DNA of 64,000 nucleotides from NCBI GenBank assembly GCA_948470475.1, contig OX419347.1:16910175-16974174 (forward strand), in the 5' to 3' direction. The notes below the pieces were generated by a model that searched no databases, was not told the origin of the DNA, and was given only the letters and a program-made list of their open reading frames with translations. A program made the position numbers and the translations under genes. Positions 26,048-35,517 of this stretch are shown here, in pieces. Every line of letters begins with the position of its first letter. Position 1 is the stretch's first letter. This DNA comes from Galaxea fascicularis. Its lineage: Eukaryota > Cnidaria > Anthozoa > Scleractinia > Euphylliidae.

Positions 26048-29000
26048 TGATGATGGCGATGATGATGATAATGATGATCATGATGATCATGATCATGAAG
26101 ATGATGATGAATGATCTCTCCTTTAAATTTTGTGATGATTACTCGGCTGGAAAATACATGTGACAACTGAGATGCTCCAGAGAAAAGTGCGAAGAAGTAT
26201 AACTAGAACTGACGTAGAGGCGATCTGTGCATGTGATGTATACTACTTAATAAACACTTATTGCTATAAATGCTTGAGTATTTGCGTTTTCAGCTTTTGA
26301 TCAGATAGATGGAAATTGTGTCACATCACTGGCTGGCTCAGAAGATGACGAAGAGGGAGCAATTCCAAATGATATTACCAGTATACTGGAAGATGACCCT
26401 GAAACTGACGAGGAAGATGTAAACAATAGAATAATCCCAATCATCTGGGAGTTGGCCGGCCAAGCGGTTGATCGTTCCATACATCCCATATTCATGACAT
26501 CAGATGCTGTTTACTTGGTGGTGTTCGACGCTTCCAAGAACATGTTTGATAAACAAGCAAATGGCTGCGATTCCAGTTTCCACGATATCATGAGATGTGT
26601 TGATATGGTGCGCTCATTAAAGCTGTCCGCTGATGATGGCGTTTCTCCACCAGTGTTCCTCGTCGGCACTCGTGGTGATTGTGTACAGGATTGCTTTGAG
26701 AGAAAAATGAAATGGCTTTATCAAAGTCCTCTAATTAGTGAGCATGTTGAGCAACTGTTTGCCGTCGACAACACACAAGCAGGCCAAATGTCTAAAACAG
26801 AAGACCTCGAAATTATCCGTCTACGCAAGAGGATACTGGAAGTCGCGAAAACGATGCCTCATACAAAGAAAGAGATTCCTTTACACTGGTTGAAAATAGA
26901 GACTACCATTGAACAAAAAGCTCGCGAGGGAAAAAAATTTGTTTCAAGAGAATATTTCAAAGAGGAGGTTGTTGGTAAGGTTTGTGCTATCGAGGAGAGC
27001 GACGTTGTTGACGAAATCTTACATTTCCTTCATGATCGGGGCACGATTGTCTACCACGACGATCGGACAGATCCAGATGGATTGGTATTCCTGGATCCGC
27101 AATGGCTGGTGAATGTTATTCGCCAATTACTTTCTGTAGTGCCAAGCCAAGACGATAACATGAAAGTTCGTAAGCTTCGAATACAGCTAGAAGAACAAGG
27201 TATTCTGGCTGCGGAACTTCTTGGCCATACCTGCGAGAAACTAGGCGTAAACGAGATCAAACAATCTCTGGTTTTCATCATGGAACAGTTTAACCTTCTT
27301 TGTCCTTGCTACCGTATGGAAAACCAACCCACGTACCTTGTCCCTTGCATGCTTAGTGAAGTACCAGAGAATGACATCATCCCAGCAGCCCCTGACTGTG
27401 ACTCACCACCAGTGTACCTTACATTCAAGACCGAATTTGTGCCTGTGGGATTGTTCGCCAAGCTTGTATCCCTTTGTAGAGCATGGGCCGCATCTAAAAG
27501 TTGCTGCGAACAGCAGATATTTGCGAACGTGGCTTGCTTCATTTTAGATGACAAAAACTTCCTTGGCCTGGTATCCTACAAAAGTGTCATTAAGGTGCAA
27601 GTATGGACACAAGACGATTCGTATCAGGCTCCAGAATGCCATTTAGAGGTCTGCAGGTAAAACGATTATTGGTCCAAAAAATATCCACAATTTTAATTTT
27701 TTTGTATGGTAGAGTCAGTTGCCTGCATGAAACATAGAAGAGAAACATGGACTGATAAGCTTTTATCTCAAAGCACGTCTTGCTGCTATCCGGCACTCCA
27801 AAAAAAGGTGTTAGCCCTGCGGTTTTTTCCTCTTTGATACGAGGTCTAACTTGGCGAGTTGTGCTTGCTAATGAGAAGAACGAGGAGTATATTGATATGG
27901 GGCTTGATCCTCCTGTGCAGTCATCGTTAACAAAGATGGATAGCCTGTGATTGATGATTGGTTAGACTCCAAAACAAAAGCATTCTCACTTGATACCCTC
28001 AAAGGGGGATGTGAGTGGTCGGAAACGTAGATTACTAATTGGTTTCATGTCTTAAATTCTCTAGTTTCTTGGAAAGAAGTCTATCAGTTATTCGGGATGA
28101 ATGTCAATGGTTACGTTCTGTGTTCTGGGAGCTGAGTATTCGATGTACATTGTGTGGAGCAAAGGAAGACCCCATGACTGAATTGTGCATTCGGCATGAC
28201 ACAAAAGGATGTACGCACGCTGATTGTGCCCACTACATACCGCTGAAATCCCGCCAATATTACTGTCGACATGCAAAAGGTCCACAAAAGGTTATGCCTG
28301 AGGATGCTTTCTATGATTGGCTCAGGGTAGGCAGTTTGTGGTTTTTGTGTTTATGGCCTGTCTACATATCTCCAACAGTGAGCACCGATGGTCATCTACT
28401 CCTGTACCAAACCATCTGTGTACGATACCTAATTTATACACCAATGTCGTGTAACAATAATGTTCTCTATTACACCACCCGACTTTTTATTATTTGTCAA
28501 CCGTTGCAAACTACCCCTTTAGAAATAAGAGTTATTGGATTGGCATGCAGACAACAGCAGTTCACAGTACAAAGTATGATAAAAGTTGATGAATAGGGCA
28601 GTTATATGTACCCATCTCTTTTTTCACAGGTTGCGGAAAACAACAACATTCAGCAAAAGACGATTTCTCGTAAGTGTAGAAGCCAATTATGCATCATTTT
28701 GTGGCCAGCCCGAGTAGCTTTTCTTTTAACGAAATTATAGCAAAAGCTCACATTTTCAGAAGATAACTCAGACTTCCAGTCTTTAATAAACTTGACCTAC
28801 AACTTTTCGTCAGTTTTAATCGTGATGATGGTATCTAACAAATGCCTAACCATCGCCATTAGGTTACCCAGTCTTATTTTGTAAAAAAAAAAAAAAATTT
28901 ATTGCAGAATTGTGAATTGCACATCAAGAAACAGCCGTTTCTAAAAGTATAATAAAAGCATAAAAGCATAAACAAGTATAAACAAAACAAAACAAACCAA

Positions 29001-32000
29001 GTCAATGTTGTTGTGGTTGTCGTTGCACAGAAAAAAGGTTCCAGAGCCAACTACAATATAAATTTTGGAAAATTTAAAGTACAGCTCCACTGTCTTCAAA
29101 GAAGATAATTATAATTGCTGAATAGTGTTGTAGACTGGATACCTTCCGACGTGTTCGTCATCCTGAAGCACTAGAAGAACTACTGTGCGGCAATATTTGC
29201 AGTAAATTTAATTTATGTTTTTTGTCCTCGCCTTTACGATTGTTCTAGCTGTCCAGGCAGTCACAGACCAGTTTGAACAGGACAAATCAAAGGTGCAAGT
29301 CACTCTCTTAGCTGGGGAATGGGGGTCGTCTAAAGGAGGTCTGCCAACGGTCAACAGACTGTTGGCAATAGAGCTGGCAAAACATCCAAACCTTGAGGTC
29401 ACGCTTTACATGCCAAAGTGTAGCGAGGAGGACAAAAGAATGGCAAACAACTGTGGTATCAATATCCTCAAAGCAGTAAAACGCCCTGGCTATGATCCCC
29501 TTGACTGGCTTGGCTTCTGTCCTCCCGGTGGATTTTGGATAGACGTTGTGATTGGCCACGGAATGAAGCTCGGCAAACAAGCGCAACTTATCCAACAATT
29601 TTTCCCAAATTGCGTATGGATCCAGTTCGAGCATACTGCCCCAGAAGAACTTGCTGTGTACAAGAAATACTGTCACAATATTTCCATTGGCGAAGAAAAG
29701 CACAAGACAGAGGTGCAGCTAGGCCAAATGGCTGACCTTGTCGTTGCCGTGGGTCCGAAGTTAGCCGAAGTTTTCCGAACGTATCTTCGCCCTTACCCGG
29801 AGAAGAGAGTCTTTGAAATTGTTCCAAGCCCCATCATCTTCCAAGAGTTCAGCAAGTGCAAACAAGCGAAGGAAGACAGAAAAAAGTTCAACGTATTGGT
29901 CTTCGGCCGCGGTGACGAAGAGGACTTTGAGCTGAAGGGTTATGACATAGCTCCTAAAGCAATTGCCGCTTTAAGCGACCAAAGATACCATCTTTTCTTT
30001 GTGGGTGCAGCGAAGGGTGAAATGGAGAAAGTAGCCACGAGATTACTGCAGCATGGAATCCCTGAGAGGCAACTAACAGTGCGTGGCTTCATCGAAAACC
30101 GAGAAGATCTAGCCACACAGCTGTGTGAAGTAGATCTTGCAATTATGCCTTCAAGAACCGAAGGTTTCGGATTAACAGCTTTAGAGGCCCTCACCGCTGG
30201 ACTACCAATCCTTGTAGGTGCTAATTCGGGATTTGCAGAAGCTCTGAAGATGCTGGAGACTGATCTTGCTTCTACATGTGTCGTGGATTCTGATGATGGC
30301 AGCGTCTGGGCCTCTGCAATTCGAGCTGTCAAGAAAAAGCCTAGATCACAGAGACTAAAGGAGGTCCAGATATTGAGGGAGCGCTTCGAAGAGAAGTTCA
30401 ACTGGTCAAAGCAGTGTAGAGCTCTCTCCAAGGAGATTATTGCCTTGGTTCGAGGTACGGATTCACAAAAGTTGTGTCCGTTGAACATATTATCACCTAC
30501 GTGTAGTAGCGTTGAACAGTAAGGTATAGAAAGGGACCTTTTAGATTCACAATGAAACCAAAAAAGAATTTTCAACAGGCGAAAAATCTTTGCTTAAAAA
30601 TCGGGGCCCATATTGAATAGTTCTTCAGGGCAACCAGTTCGCTAAACGTACGCCGTGCCTTCTAATGAACATTCCAGTCAGTTGCTTGCTGAACTCACAG
30701 GGATCATCAGCATTGTGTGGGAGAATACCAAAAACCCCTCCAAGGCTGGAAGTTGGAATATGTGATCATATTACTGATTACCCCTACTAGTACTTACAGT
30801 CTGTGAAAGTTGATAACAATTGATAAAACCTGTGCTTTTTCTGAAGTACTGACAATTATGCAATATCATGGATTTTAATGAGTTTCCTTCACGATGACTT
30901 GTGATAGTTTTAAATATGATTTGCTGTTGATTGTACCAGGGGCGGGGGAAGGGAGAGTACATTTCATTAACTATCCTCGAACTACCTACCATGGGTCTTT
31001 AACGATGCATTATCTTCGGTTTTCCAGTTCGTCTCCTTCATTTGTCACATAAATACAGATAGAAATAAACAAAATGACCCATTCCTTTTCCAGGAAAGAG
31101 GGCTTTTGACAAGGTCATTTGTGAGCAAAATAGGACTGACGCAGCTGCAGATGCAAATCACGATCAGAAACAATATGGCTCTGAAGAAGAGGAAGGAAAT
31201 GAGGAAGAGCCATTGCCAGGGGCACAGGCAGAAAAGACTGAGGAGCAAAAAGAACTCACCCGTAGCGAAGCAAATTCTGAAGGTAATTACGATATGAACC
31301 TTCCACTAAGAAACGACATAAATGTGGAGCCATTGTTTTTGTTTTGCTCACAGGAATGAAAGTGTTCTCATCCTAAAAAAAACTACGTGTGGCAGCACCG
31401 AAAACGTTTGCCAGAATTCCAAGAAATTTGTTAAAAATGTTCTTCATTTGTTGTACCGGAGAAATCTCCATTTCACTAAAAATTAAGGTTTAAGCTGGGG
31501 GAATACGCCAGGTGGACTTTTATGGTTGTTTGCATGCTTAATTATGCATGTATACCACTCGATAAAATGAAAATAGAGCGTTTTCAGTTACGTGACCAGC
31601 GGACATACTGGTTTAATGAAACAAAAGAAAGTATTTGCATGAAAAATAGAGTTCAATCCCCTGGGGGTAACCTGATACACCCATATGGCCGCCGTTCCTT
31701 TGTTATGGTTCACGAACATGGCCGTCGTGACGTCATGTGAAAACACTCTGTAAACTCTTTAGCTTAATTGTATGGCTTGTTTTTCCAATGAGGGTCATGT
31801 GATGTTACCCTGGAGAGCTGTTTACGCATAATTTATGAAAGACAAAAGGCAAATCTTCTTGGGAACATCACATGACCTTCAAGAGGGGGGGAGGAACAGA
31901 ATAGGGAGGAGGGAGAAACGGCCCAAAAAAAAGTTGGGAGGAGGGAGAAATTGGGGAAAAAAGTAGGGAGGAGGAAGAAAAAGAAAAGTTGGGAGTAGGG

Positions 32001-32673
32001 AGAATTGAACTGGATGGACCTGGATGAGTAGGGAGGAGGGAGAAATTGGCTCAGAAAGTAGGGAGAAGGGAGATTTACTCCCCTGTTCCTCCCCCCTCCT
32101 TCAATGAAAAATGAAATTCGACAAAATGTAGATTGTTTTCACTTATGTGACTTTCGGCCATATCGGTTTACCGAAACAAAAGAAGTTATTTGCCTACAAA
32201 ACGAATGCAATTCCAAGAGGTTTGATTTGGTACATCAACATGGCTGCTGTTTCTTTGTTTTGGGACACCAACATGGCCGCCGTGACGTAATGTGAAAACA
32301 CTATACAAGCTAAAAAGGTCTATTCACGGCCGTTTGCTTTCGCTGTTTGCACATTGCCAATCATCAAGCTATAACCTCGTTGTAACCGGTGTCTTATGTA
32401 ATCTTCTCAGGCTTGCGAAACGAAGATGACTGCAAGGTGGAAATGGCAGAGCACAATGCAAGTGACGTTCCAGACAGTTATTTTGGCAATGAATCTTCAG
32501 ATTTGCGTATCGAGGTCAATGAACAATGTGTAAGCAGAGGCCTTGAAAACATTAATTTTTTAGTCTTCACAACTGGGCGCAAATTTTCCAGTATTTCATT
32601 GTTTTTTTCCTTCTATAGTCAACTTAAGGCCAAGTTGCGAGGCCATTTGCCTGACGCAAACTGTATTGATTGA
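23030..32673 (+). CDS. CARD-like/Roc-COR/glycosyltransferase fusion protein (9 exons)
   Basis: Exons: 23030-23105, 23355-23699, 25653-25970, 26294-27656, 28065-28326, 28630-28669, 29249-30454, 31094-31282 and 32411-32673. Each junction has GT-AG sites and matching phase, giving about 1,353 codons. Order: a helical CARD-like segment (about 26-70) with an Asp-rich insert; Roc GTPase (about 155-380) with P-loop GQNRAGKT, switch-II-like WELAGQ and VGTRGD base-recognition motif; COR (about 420-725); a Cys/His-rich segment (about 740-770); and a GT-B glycosyltransferase of the GT4 type (about 805-1200) with the EX7E motif TEGFGLTALEAL; then a Glu-rich tail. Roc-COR proteins are regulatory GTPases. 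The CARD-like start suggests death-fold signalling, and the glycosyltransferase would be the output. From memory, coral NACHT/NB-ARC proteins carrying a group-1 glycosyltransferase have been published; a Roc-COR version would be a parallel. The 3' end is uncertain: a good donor at 32530 may replace the read-through to 32673. Confidence 0.85.
23355..23699 (+). CDS. Exon 2, CARD-like segment with Asp-rich insert
   Basis: The acceptor atcacag precedes DVDCLLKEGVVTDEDITSLI, followed by KHIADTPEETKELLRILRKD. The heptad-like LLKEGV-T-EDI...LL-IL pattern resembles helices 2-4 of a CARD. Then an Asp/Gly/Ala-rich insert (DTVDAGNATDGVNADD and so on) encoded by a gatg-rich micro-repeat interrupts, before KGFFDALYNSSFKKRDVLA, which fits the last CARD helices. 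Donor gtcagt at 23700; phase 1 out. The death-fold assignment is tentative. Confidence 0.65.
23813..25338. mobile_element. 1,526-bp TIR element with perfect 9-bp target duplication, in intron 2
   Basis: The left end AAAGGAGGACGTTTCACCGG (then cgtgccttgcg) is matched by the reverse complement of the right end (AAAGGAGGACGTTTCCCCGG). GGGCAAGTT sits immediately outside both ends (23804-23812 and 25339-25347). A 9-bp duplication with long TIRs fits Mutator-like elements. Inside are a 154-codon minus-strand ORF (24924-25388, starting just outside the right end) and an overlapping 104-codon plus-strand ORF (24850-25164). Neither shows transposase motifs, so they are probably chance frames. Confidence 0.8.
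25653..25970 (+). CDS. Exon 3, Roc GTPase P-loop
   Basis: The acceptor gtctttggcag is followed by AYRRALKYGRTFDKRVKILM and VGQNRAGKTSVARSL, a textbook P-loop (GxxxxGKT) after a basic linker, as in Roc domains. NNDEPST matches the conserved switch-I lead (EPST). The exon then runs into a Ser/Glu-rich linker and exits at donor gtacta (25971) in phase 1. The phase selects this donor over read-through to the stop at 25,999. Confidence 0.8.
26009..26113. repeat. (TAA)n-(GAT)n microsatellite in intron 3
   Basis: About 13 taa/ata units run into gatgatgat-type repeats with interspersed catgat. It lies wholly within the intron between 25970 and 26294. It explains the poly-Asn/poly-Asp ORF on the plus strand. 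Confidence 0.9.
26294..27656 (+). CDS. Exon 4, rest of Roc domain and COR domain
   Basis: After the acceptor gcgttttcag the frame encodes an acidic linker (SEDDEEGAIPNDI), then IIPIIWELAGQAVDRSIHPI and MTSDAVYLVVFDASKN. This is the Roc switch-II/HPIF..D..YLVVFD signature. VFLVGTRGD is the base-recognition loop. COR follows: winged-helix-like VSREYFKEEV, DRGTIVYH, LVFLDPQWLVNVIRQLLSVV, LLCPCYR, TYLVPCML and PVGLFAKLVSLC. The donor gtaaaa at 27657 leaves phase 2. This single exon holds most of the diagnostic residues. Confidence 0.92.
28065..28326 (+). CDS. Exon 5, COR end and Cys/His-rich segment
   Basis: Entry in phase 2 gives ...LEVC-SFLERSLSVIRDECQWL, a typical COR terminal helix. It is followed by IRCTLCGAKEDPMTELC, then HDTKGCTHADCAHYIPL and QYYCRH. 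The CxxC...C...H...C...CxH...C spacing could bind zinc. The donor is taken at 28327 (gtaggc), phase 0. Read-through after 28326 adds an unrelated hydrophobic tail and is rejected. Confidence 0.8.
28630..28669 (+). CDS. Exon 6, 40-bp micro-exon linker
   Basis: The acceptor tttttcacag and donor gtaagt enclose VAENNNIQQKTIS. Phase 0 in and phase 1 out are what is needed to join exon 5 to the glycosyltransferase exon. It is the bridge that makes the fusion continuous. Confidence 0.7.
29249..30454 (+). CDS. Exon 7, GT4-type (group 1) glycosyltransferase domain
   Basis: A 1.2-kb exon encodes a complete GT-B fold. The N-terminal Rossmann start is VQVTLLAGEWGSSKGGLPTV (the S.GG..T.N.LA type, normally acceptor side). 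Mid-part motifs are FWIDVVIGHGMKLGKQAQL and VWIQFEHTA. A second Rossmann half has FNVLVFGRG, YHLFFVGAAKG and LTVRGFIENREDL. The donor-binding EX7E motif is TEGFGLTALEALTAGLPILV, with Glu at about 1106 and 1114 of the fusion. Catalytic-type residues look intact, so an active nucleotide-sugar transferase is expected; donor and acceptor are unknown. The ATG-less start after the acceptor tgttctag, in matching phase with exon 6, argues for fusion. A separate start at 29215 would add a short hydrophobic leader. Confidence 0.9.
31094..31282 (+). CDS. Exon 8, Glu-rich tail
   Basis: The acceptor ccttttccag and donor gtaatt enclose KRAFDKVICEQNRTDAAD and an EEEEGNEEE-type acidic run. Phase 1 in and out. 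No domain is recognised; likely a disordered tail. Confidence 0.7.
31574..31752. mobile_element. MITE copy A (TIR tagagcgttttcac), intron 8
   Basis: Ends tagagcgttttcagttacgt and acgtcatgtgaaaacactct are inverted. The interior has gccgccgttcctttgttatg and ggccgtcgtgacgtca. The same layout occurs at about 32,128-32,306 and 36,004-36,167, so this is a family. Confidence 0.7.
31885..32098. repeat. Purine-rich minisatellite (gggaggagggagaaa units), intron 8
   Basis: The plus strand is almost all purine: repeated tagggaggagggagaaat-like units with variable aaaaa(gt) spacers, ending in a pyrimidine-rich tail near 32,085. Non-coding. Confidence 0.85.
32128..32306. mobile_element. MITE copy B of the same family, intron 8
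   Basis: It has diverged gtagattgttttcacttatg and cgtaatgtgaaaacactata ends, with tggccgccgtgacg inside. It is about 380 bases downstream of copy A in the same orientation. Confidence 0.6.
32411..32673 (+). CDS. Exon 9, C-terminus (3' end uncertain)
   Basis: The acceptor atcttctcag joins in phase 1 to GLRNEDDCKVEMAEHNASDV and SYFGNESSDLRIEVNEQC. Beyond codon TGT (32529) the sequence becomes intron-like: gtaagc donor, then ttttttccttctatag acceptor ending at 32618. Either spliced form terminates within about 25 codons, so the protein ends near here in any case. Confidence 0.6.
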
Positions 32674-32900
32674 TAGAGAGGGGAGTTGATTTTGTCGTGA
32701 TGCTTTGTGCTTTACCTCTGTGAACTTTATAACTGGCTTAACTGGTTTTATATTCACAACTTTTCGCCAGAAGAAGGTCAACCAATTGCCCCATCAATAC
32801 TTTTCCAACTGCATTGACCAACGCGGTTTTTAACCAAAGATCTGGGTCAGATTTCCTTTTGCTGGTTTTTATACTTTTCTGTTTTCGTGCTTGCTTATAG

Positions 32901-32998
32901 CGACAAATTGAAACCTTATCAGCCCAAGAAGTCTCAAGGAAACGAGTTCACGGAATCAGACTTCGAAGCTTTAGTGAAACAACAGACGACAAAGAGAG
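32901..32998 (+). CDS. Possible extra exon, unplaced
   Basis: After ttgcttatag, an open stretch encodes DKLKPYQPKKSQGNEFTESD and FEALVKQQTTKR, with a gtattt donor at 32999. The composition looks coding. Its phase does not join simply to exon 9, so it may belong to an alternative 3' end of the Roc-COR gene or be fortuitous. Confidence 0.3.
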
Positions 32999-33057
32999 GT
33001 ATTTTCGGCACAAATTTCTGCAACGATTCCATTGAGCACTGCGTGTGTACTCTAATA

Positions 33058-33406
33058 GAGAGTTTTAGCAATGAGGACGGCAACGGCAACGGGAACGCTA
33101 AAAAACAATGGGCTTAATGAGCAAAAACAATCGCTCTGCACGTGCGTTTTACAGTTTTGTACATTTCTTTGTCGTCATCCGCAAATCAACAACGTCAAAT
33201 GACCAAATTTTATGTTTTCTCGAGAACGTGAGCATGTGGCGGCAAAGTTATCTTTCTTTTTCCTTGCTTTAACGCCGTTCAGAGTAATTCAGTTCCAGGA
33301 CAGTTTGTCAGCATTTTCCATGATTGAGAAAGAGTTACAGAAACGAGAAGTTATATTTTAAAGTGACGTTTTCGTTGCCGTCGCCGTCGTCTCTGCTAAA
33401 ACTCCC
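33058..33406. mobile_element. MITE with gagttttagca...tgctaaaactc TIRs
   Basis: The left arm gagagttttagcaatgagga, with cggcaacggcaacgggaacg, is the diverged reverse complement of the right arm cgttttcgttgccgtcgccg, with tcgtctctgctaaaactccc. The interior is non-coding. It lies just after the Roc-COR gene. Confidence 0.7.
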
Positions 33407-33530
33407 TAATAACGCACGGATGACGTCAAAACGTAACGTGGTATTAACAAAGAAATAGACCACGAGTCGCAAACGAGTAGCGTGAATGATGTTCTTACCA
33501 CGTTTTGACGTTCTCCGTGCGTTATCAGGG
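33403..33530. repeat. Hairpin adjoining the preceding MITE
   Basis: ccctaataacgcacgg...gacgtcaaaacg(taacg)tggta at 33,403-33,453 pairs with taccacgttttgacgttctc and cgtgcgttatcaggg at 33,495-33,530. The short loop holds gagtcgcaaacgagtagcgt. Confidence 0.65.
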
Positions 33531-34851
33531 TACACTCGTACTGACAAATGGAATCTATTTTTATACACATTGTTTCTCTTCACTTTCTCAGACGCATGAT
33601 GTCATTCGTGCATCTTTTCTTTAATCGCAATCTCCTCTGGGCCAATCAAAACACGAGGTTTACACTGCCCATTGTATTTGGTTGGTTGTCGATAAAGAAA
33701 ATCACTTAGACTTTTGACTGATGTCATGATCAGCTCTCTCGCAGTCGCAAGTAACGTTGGCAAACTTTACATCAATAGATACTAAAAAAAACATTTCCCT
33801 TTGCTTATCGAAAATGTTCTAATTTTACAGTGACAATGCAATAACACGCTGGAGATCGTGGAGGAAAGAGAATCATCACATTAAAAGTGAGGAGGGATGG
33901 TTATTTGAAGGAGCGAGCGCGCCTTGGAGAAAACGAAAGAACGCTTTCCAATTGGCTTTTCTGGGTTTAGTGTTAGTGTTCACTTCAATTATGTGTTTTA
34001 AGTTTGTTTAAGCGTACTTAAAGCGTCATGTAGCAACACAGATACTTTGGAATGGACGAGCCAACGAGTATTATTATTTTAAAAAGTAATGTTTTCAGAC
34101 GTAACGGTGAGAGTAGATTATAGGACAAAAAATAGGCGTGTTCTGTATTCTTAAATGTTGGATGTAAAATGAAGACCAACTCGATAACTCGGGGGATTAA
34201 GAACTAGAGATTTTGAGGTAGACTTCAGAAGCAGAGGCTGTTACGGTTATGGGATGGGTGATAGCAATAAACACTATTGGTCGTTATTTTTGTGAACGTG
34301 CCCTGCTTATTTCGTTTGAATGATTTGCTTTACCTGCCCAATAGGCAGACTTCAGTTCTTGTGCTAAGAACTACAGCCGATGTCGTCATTCCTGAATCGC
34401 CTTTCAGTTTTGCGAAGACAACTATAAAACGACTTATTTGCTCTCAAGAATCGTTGCTGTTGAAATCACTGGTCTTTCGAGGTACAGTAAAGGAGACAAG
34501 CTTCGATTTCCTATCCTTGACAATACGACATTTTTTGGACGCATGATTTAACTTATTTTCTAATCGGTTTCCAAGCAACAGTTGTTACCATAGCGGCCAT
34601 AACGCAGGGGCACCTATTTTGATAAAGGTCAATTATCCGGAAATCCAGTCAGAAACTATACCTTTACGAAAAGTCTGTTAGAAAGTTTTCAAGTAAATTG
34701 CAAATAAATTTTTAAGGTGGCTCGAAATAGTTTTCATTTTCCAAGGACAAGTTCTACAAATTCTTTTCTATACACTGTTTGGTTGATCGTACCAGTATGG
34801 AATTTGCCACAGAAATAAATGTTAAACTATTACACGTTTTTCTCTCTTCAA
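33531..34851. other. Intergenic, nothing recognised
   Basis: No supported exon. An 89-codon plus ORF at 34277-34546 has no motif or splice context. Confidence 0.4.
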
Positions 34852-34860
34852 GGAATTGTC

Positions 34861-35508
34861 TACCCTGCTAGCAGAGGTTTCTTTCTGGCTATTCTTTTAG
34901 CATGTACGAATCGTTCGCGTCTCTTTTATTATGCGTGGTCGCCTTGTTTACTACCCCGAGAGAAACCTCAGCCACGAGCCGCTTACATTTGCCGTTGAGC
35001 ATGCGCTAGATCGTAATCTTGTTACTATAGAGATTATGACGTAAATCTCACCTGAGACGATGCCTGGTTTACCCGCCCTCTTTTTCTACGCGCGAAGAGA
35101 TTACGTTTCATTGTTTTTCGGGAACTTGCTGGAAGATGATTAGATTTTCTCCAAAACGATTAACCAGATTAAAGCCTTCTGGACTGCTTCGTTGAAACAC
35201 AAACGAGAAAGACCTTTCGCAGCCATCTTTCGACTTCACGCAGGCTCATCTTGCACAGTAAATCAGTAAAAAGTAGATGCGCATGAGTTGACAAACTCGT
35301 TTAAACCGGTTTTTAACCTGTTTGTCACGTGATCTACCTCCAAGAATTTGTAGGTATCTAAAGCGCATGCTCAACGGCAAATGTAAGTGGCTCGTGGCAG
35401 AGGTTTCTCTCGGGGAAGTAAACAAGCCGACCACGCAAAATACAAGAGACGCGAGCGATTCGTACATGCTAAAAGAATAGCCAGAAAGAAATCTCTGCTA
35501 GCAGGGTA
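34861..35508. mobile_element. 648-bp MITE with long arms and perfect 9-bp TSD (Mutator-like)
   Basis: The termini are TACCCTGCTAGCAGAG and its complement CTCTGCTAGCAGGGTA. The arms of about 150 bases (34861-35009 and 35363-35508) are nearly exact reverse complements, including gtacgaatcgttcgcgtctc. GGAATTGTC is duplicated directly outside (34852-34860 and 35509-35517). The interior is non-coding. The near identity of the arms suggests recent mobility. Confidence 0.88.
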
Positions 35509-35517
35509 GGAATTGTC

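Noticed and set aside
25809..26114. 101-codon ORF with poly-Asn and poly-Asp
   Set aside because: Translation of the taa/gat microsatellite and of exon 3 in the wrong frame.
29215..29248. Separate glycosyltransferase gene starting at ATG 29215
   Set aside because: A splice acceptor at 29246-29248 in phase with the upstream exons explains the domain better. The extra residues are only a short hydrophobic intron translation, though transcripts should decide.
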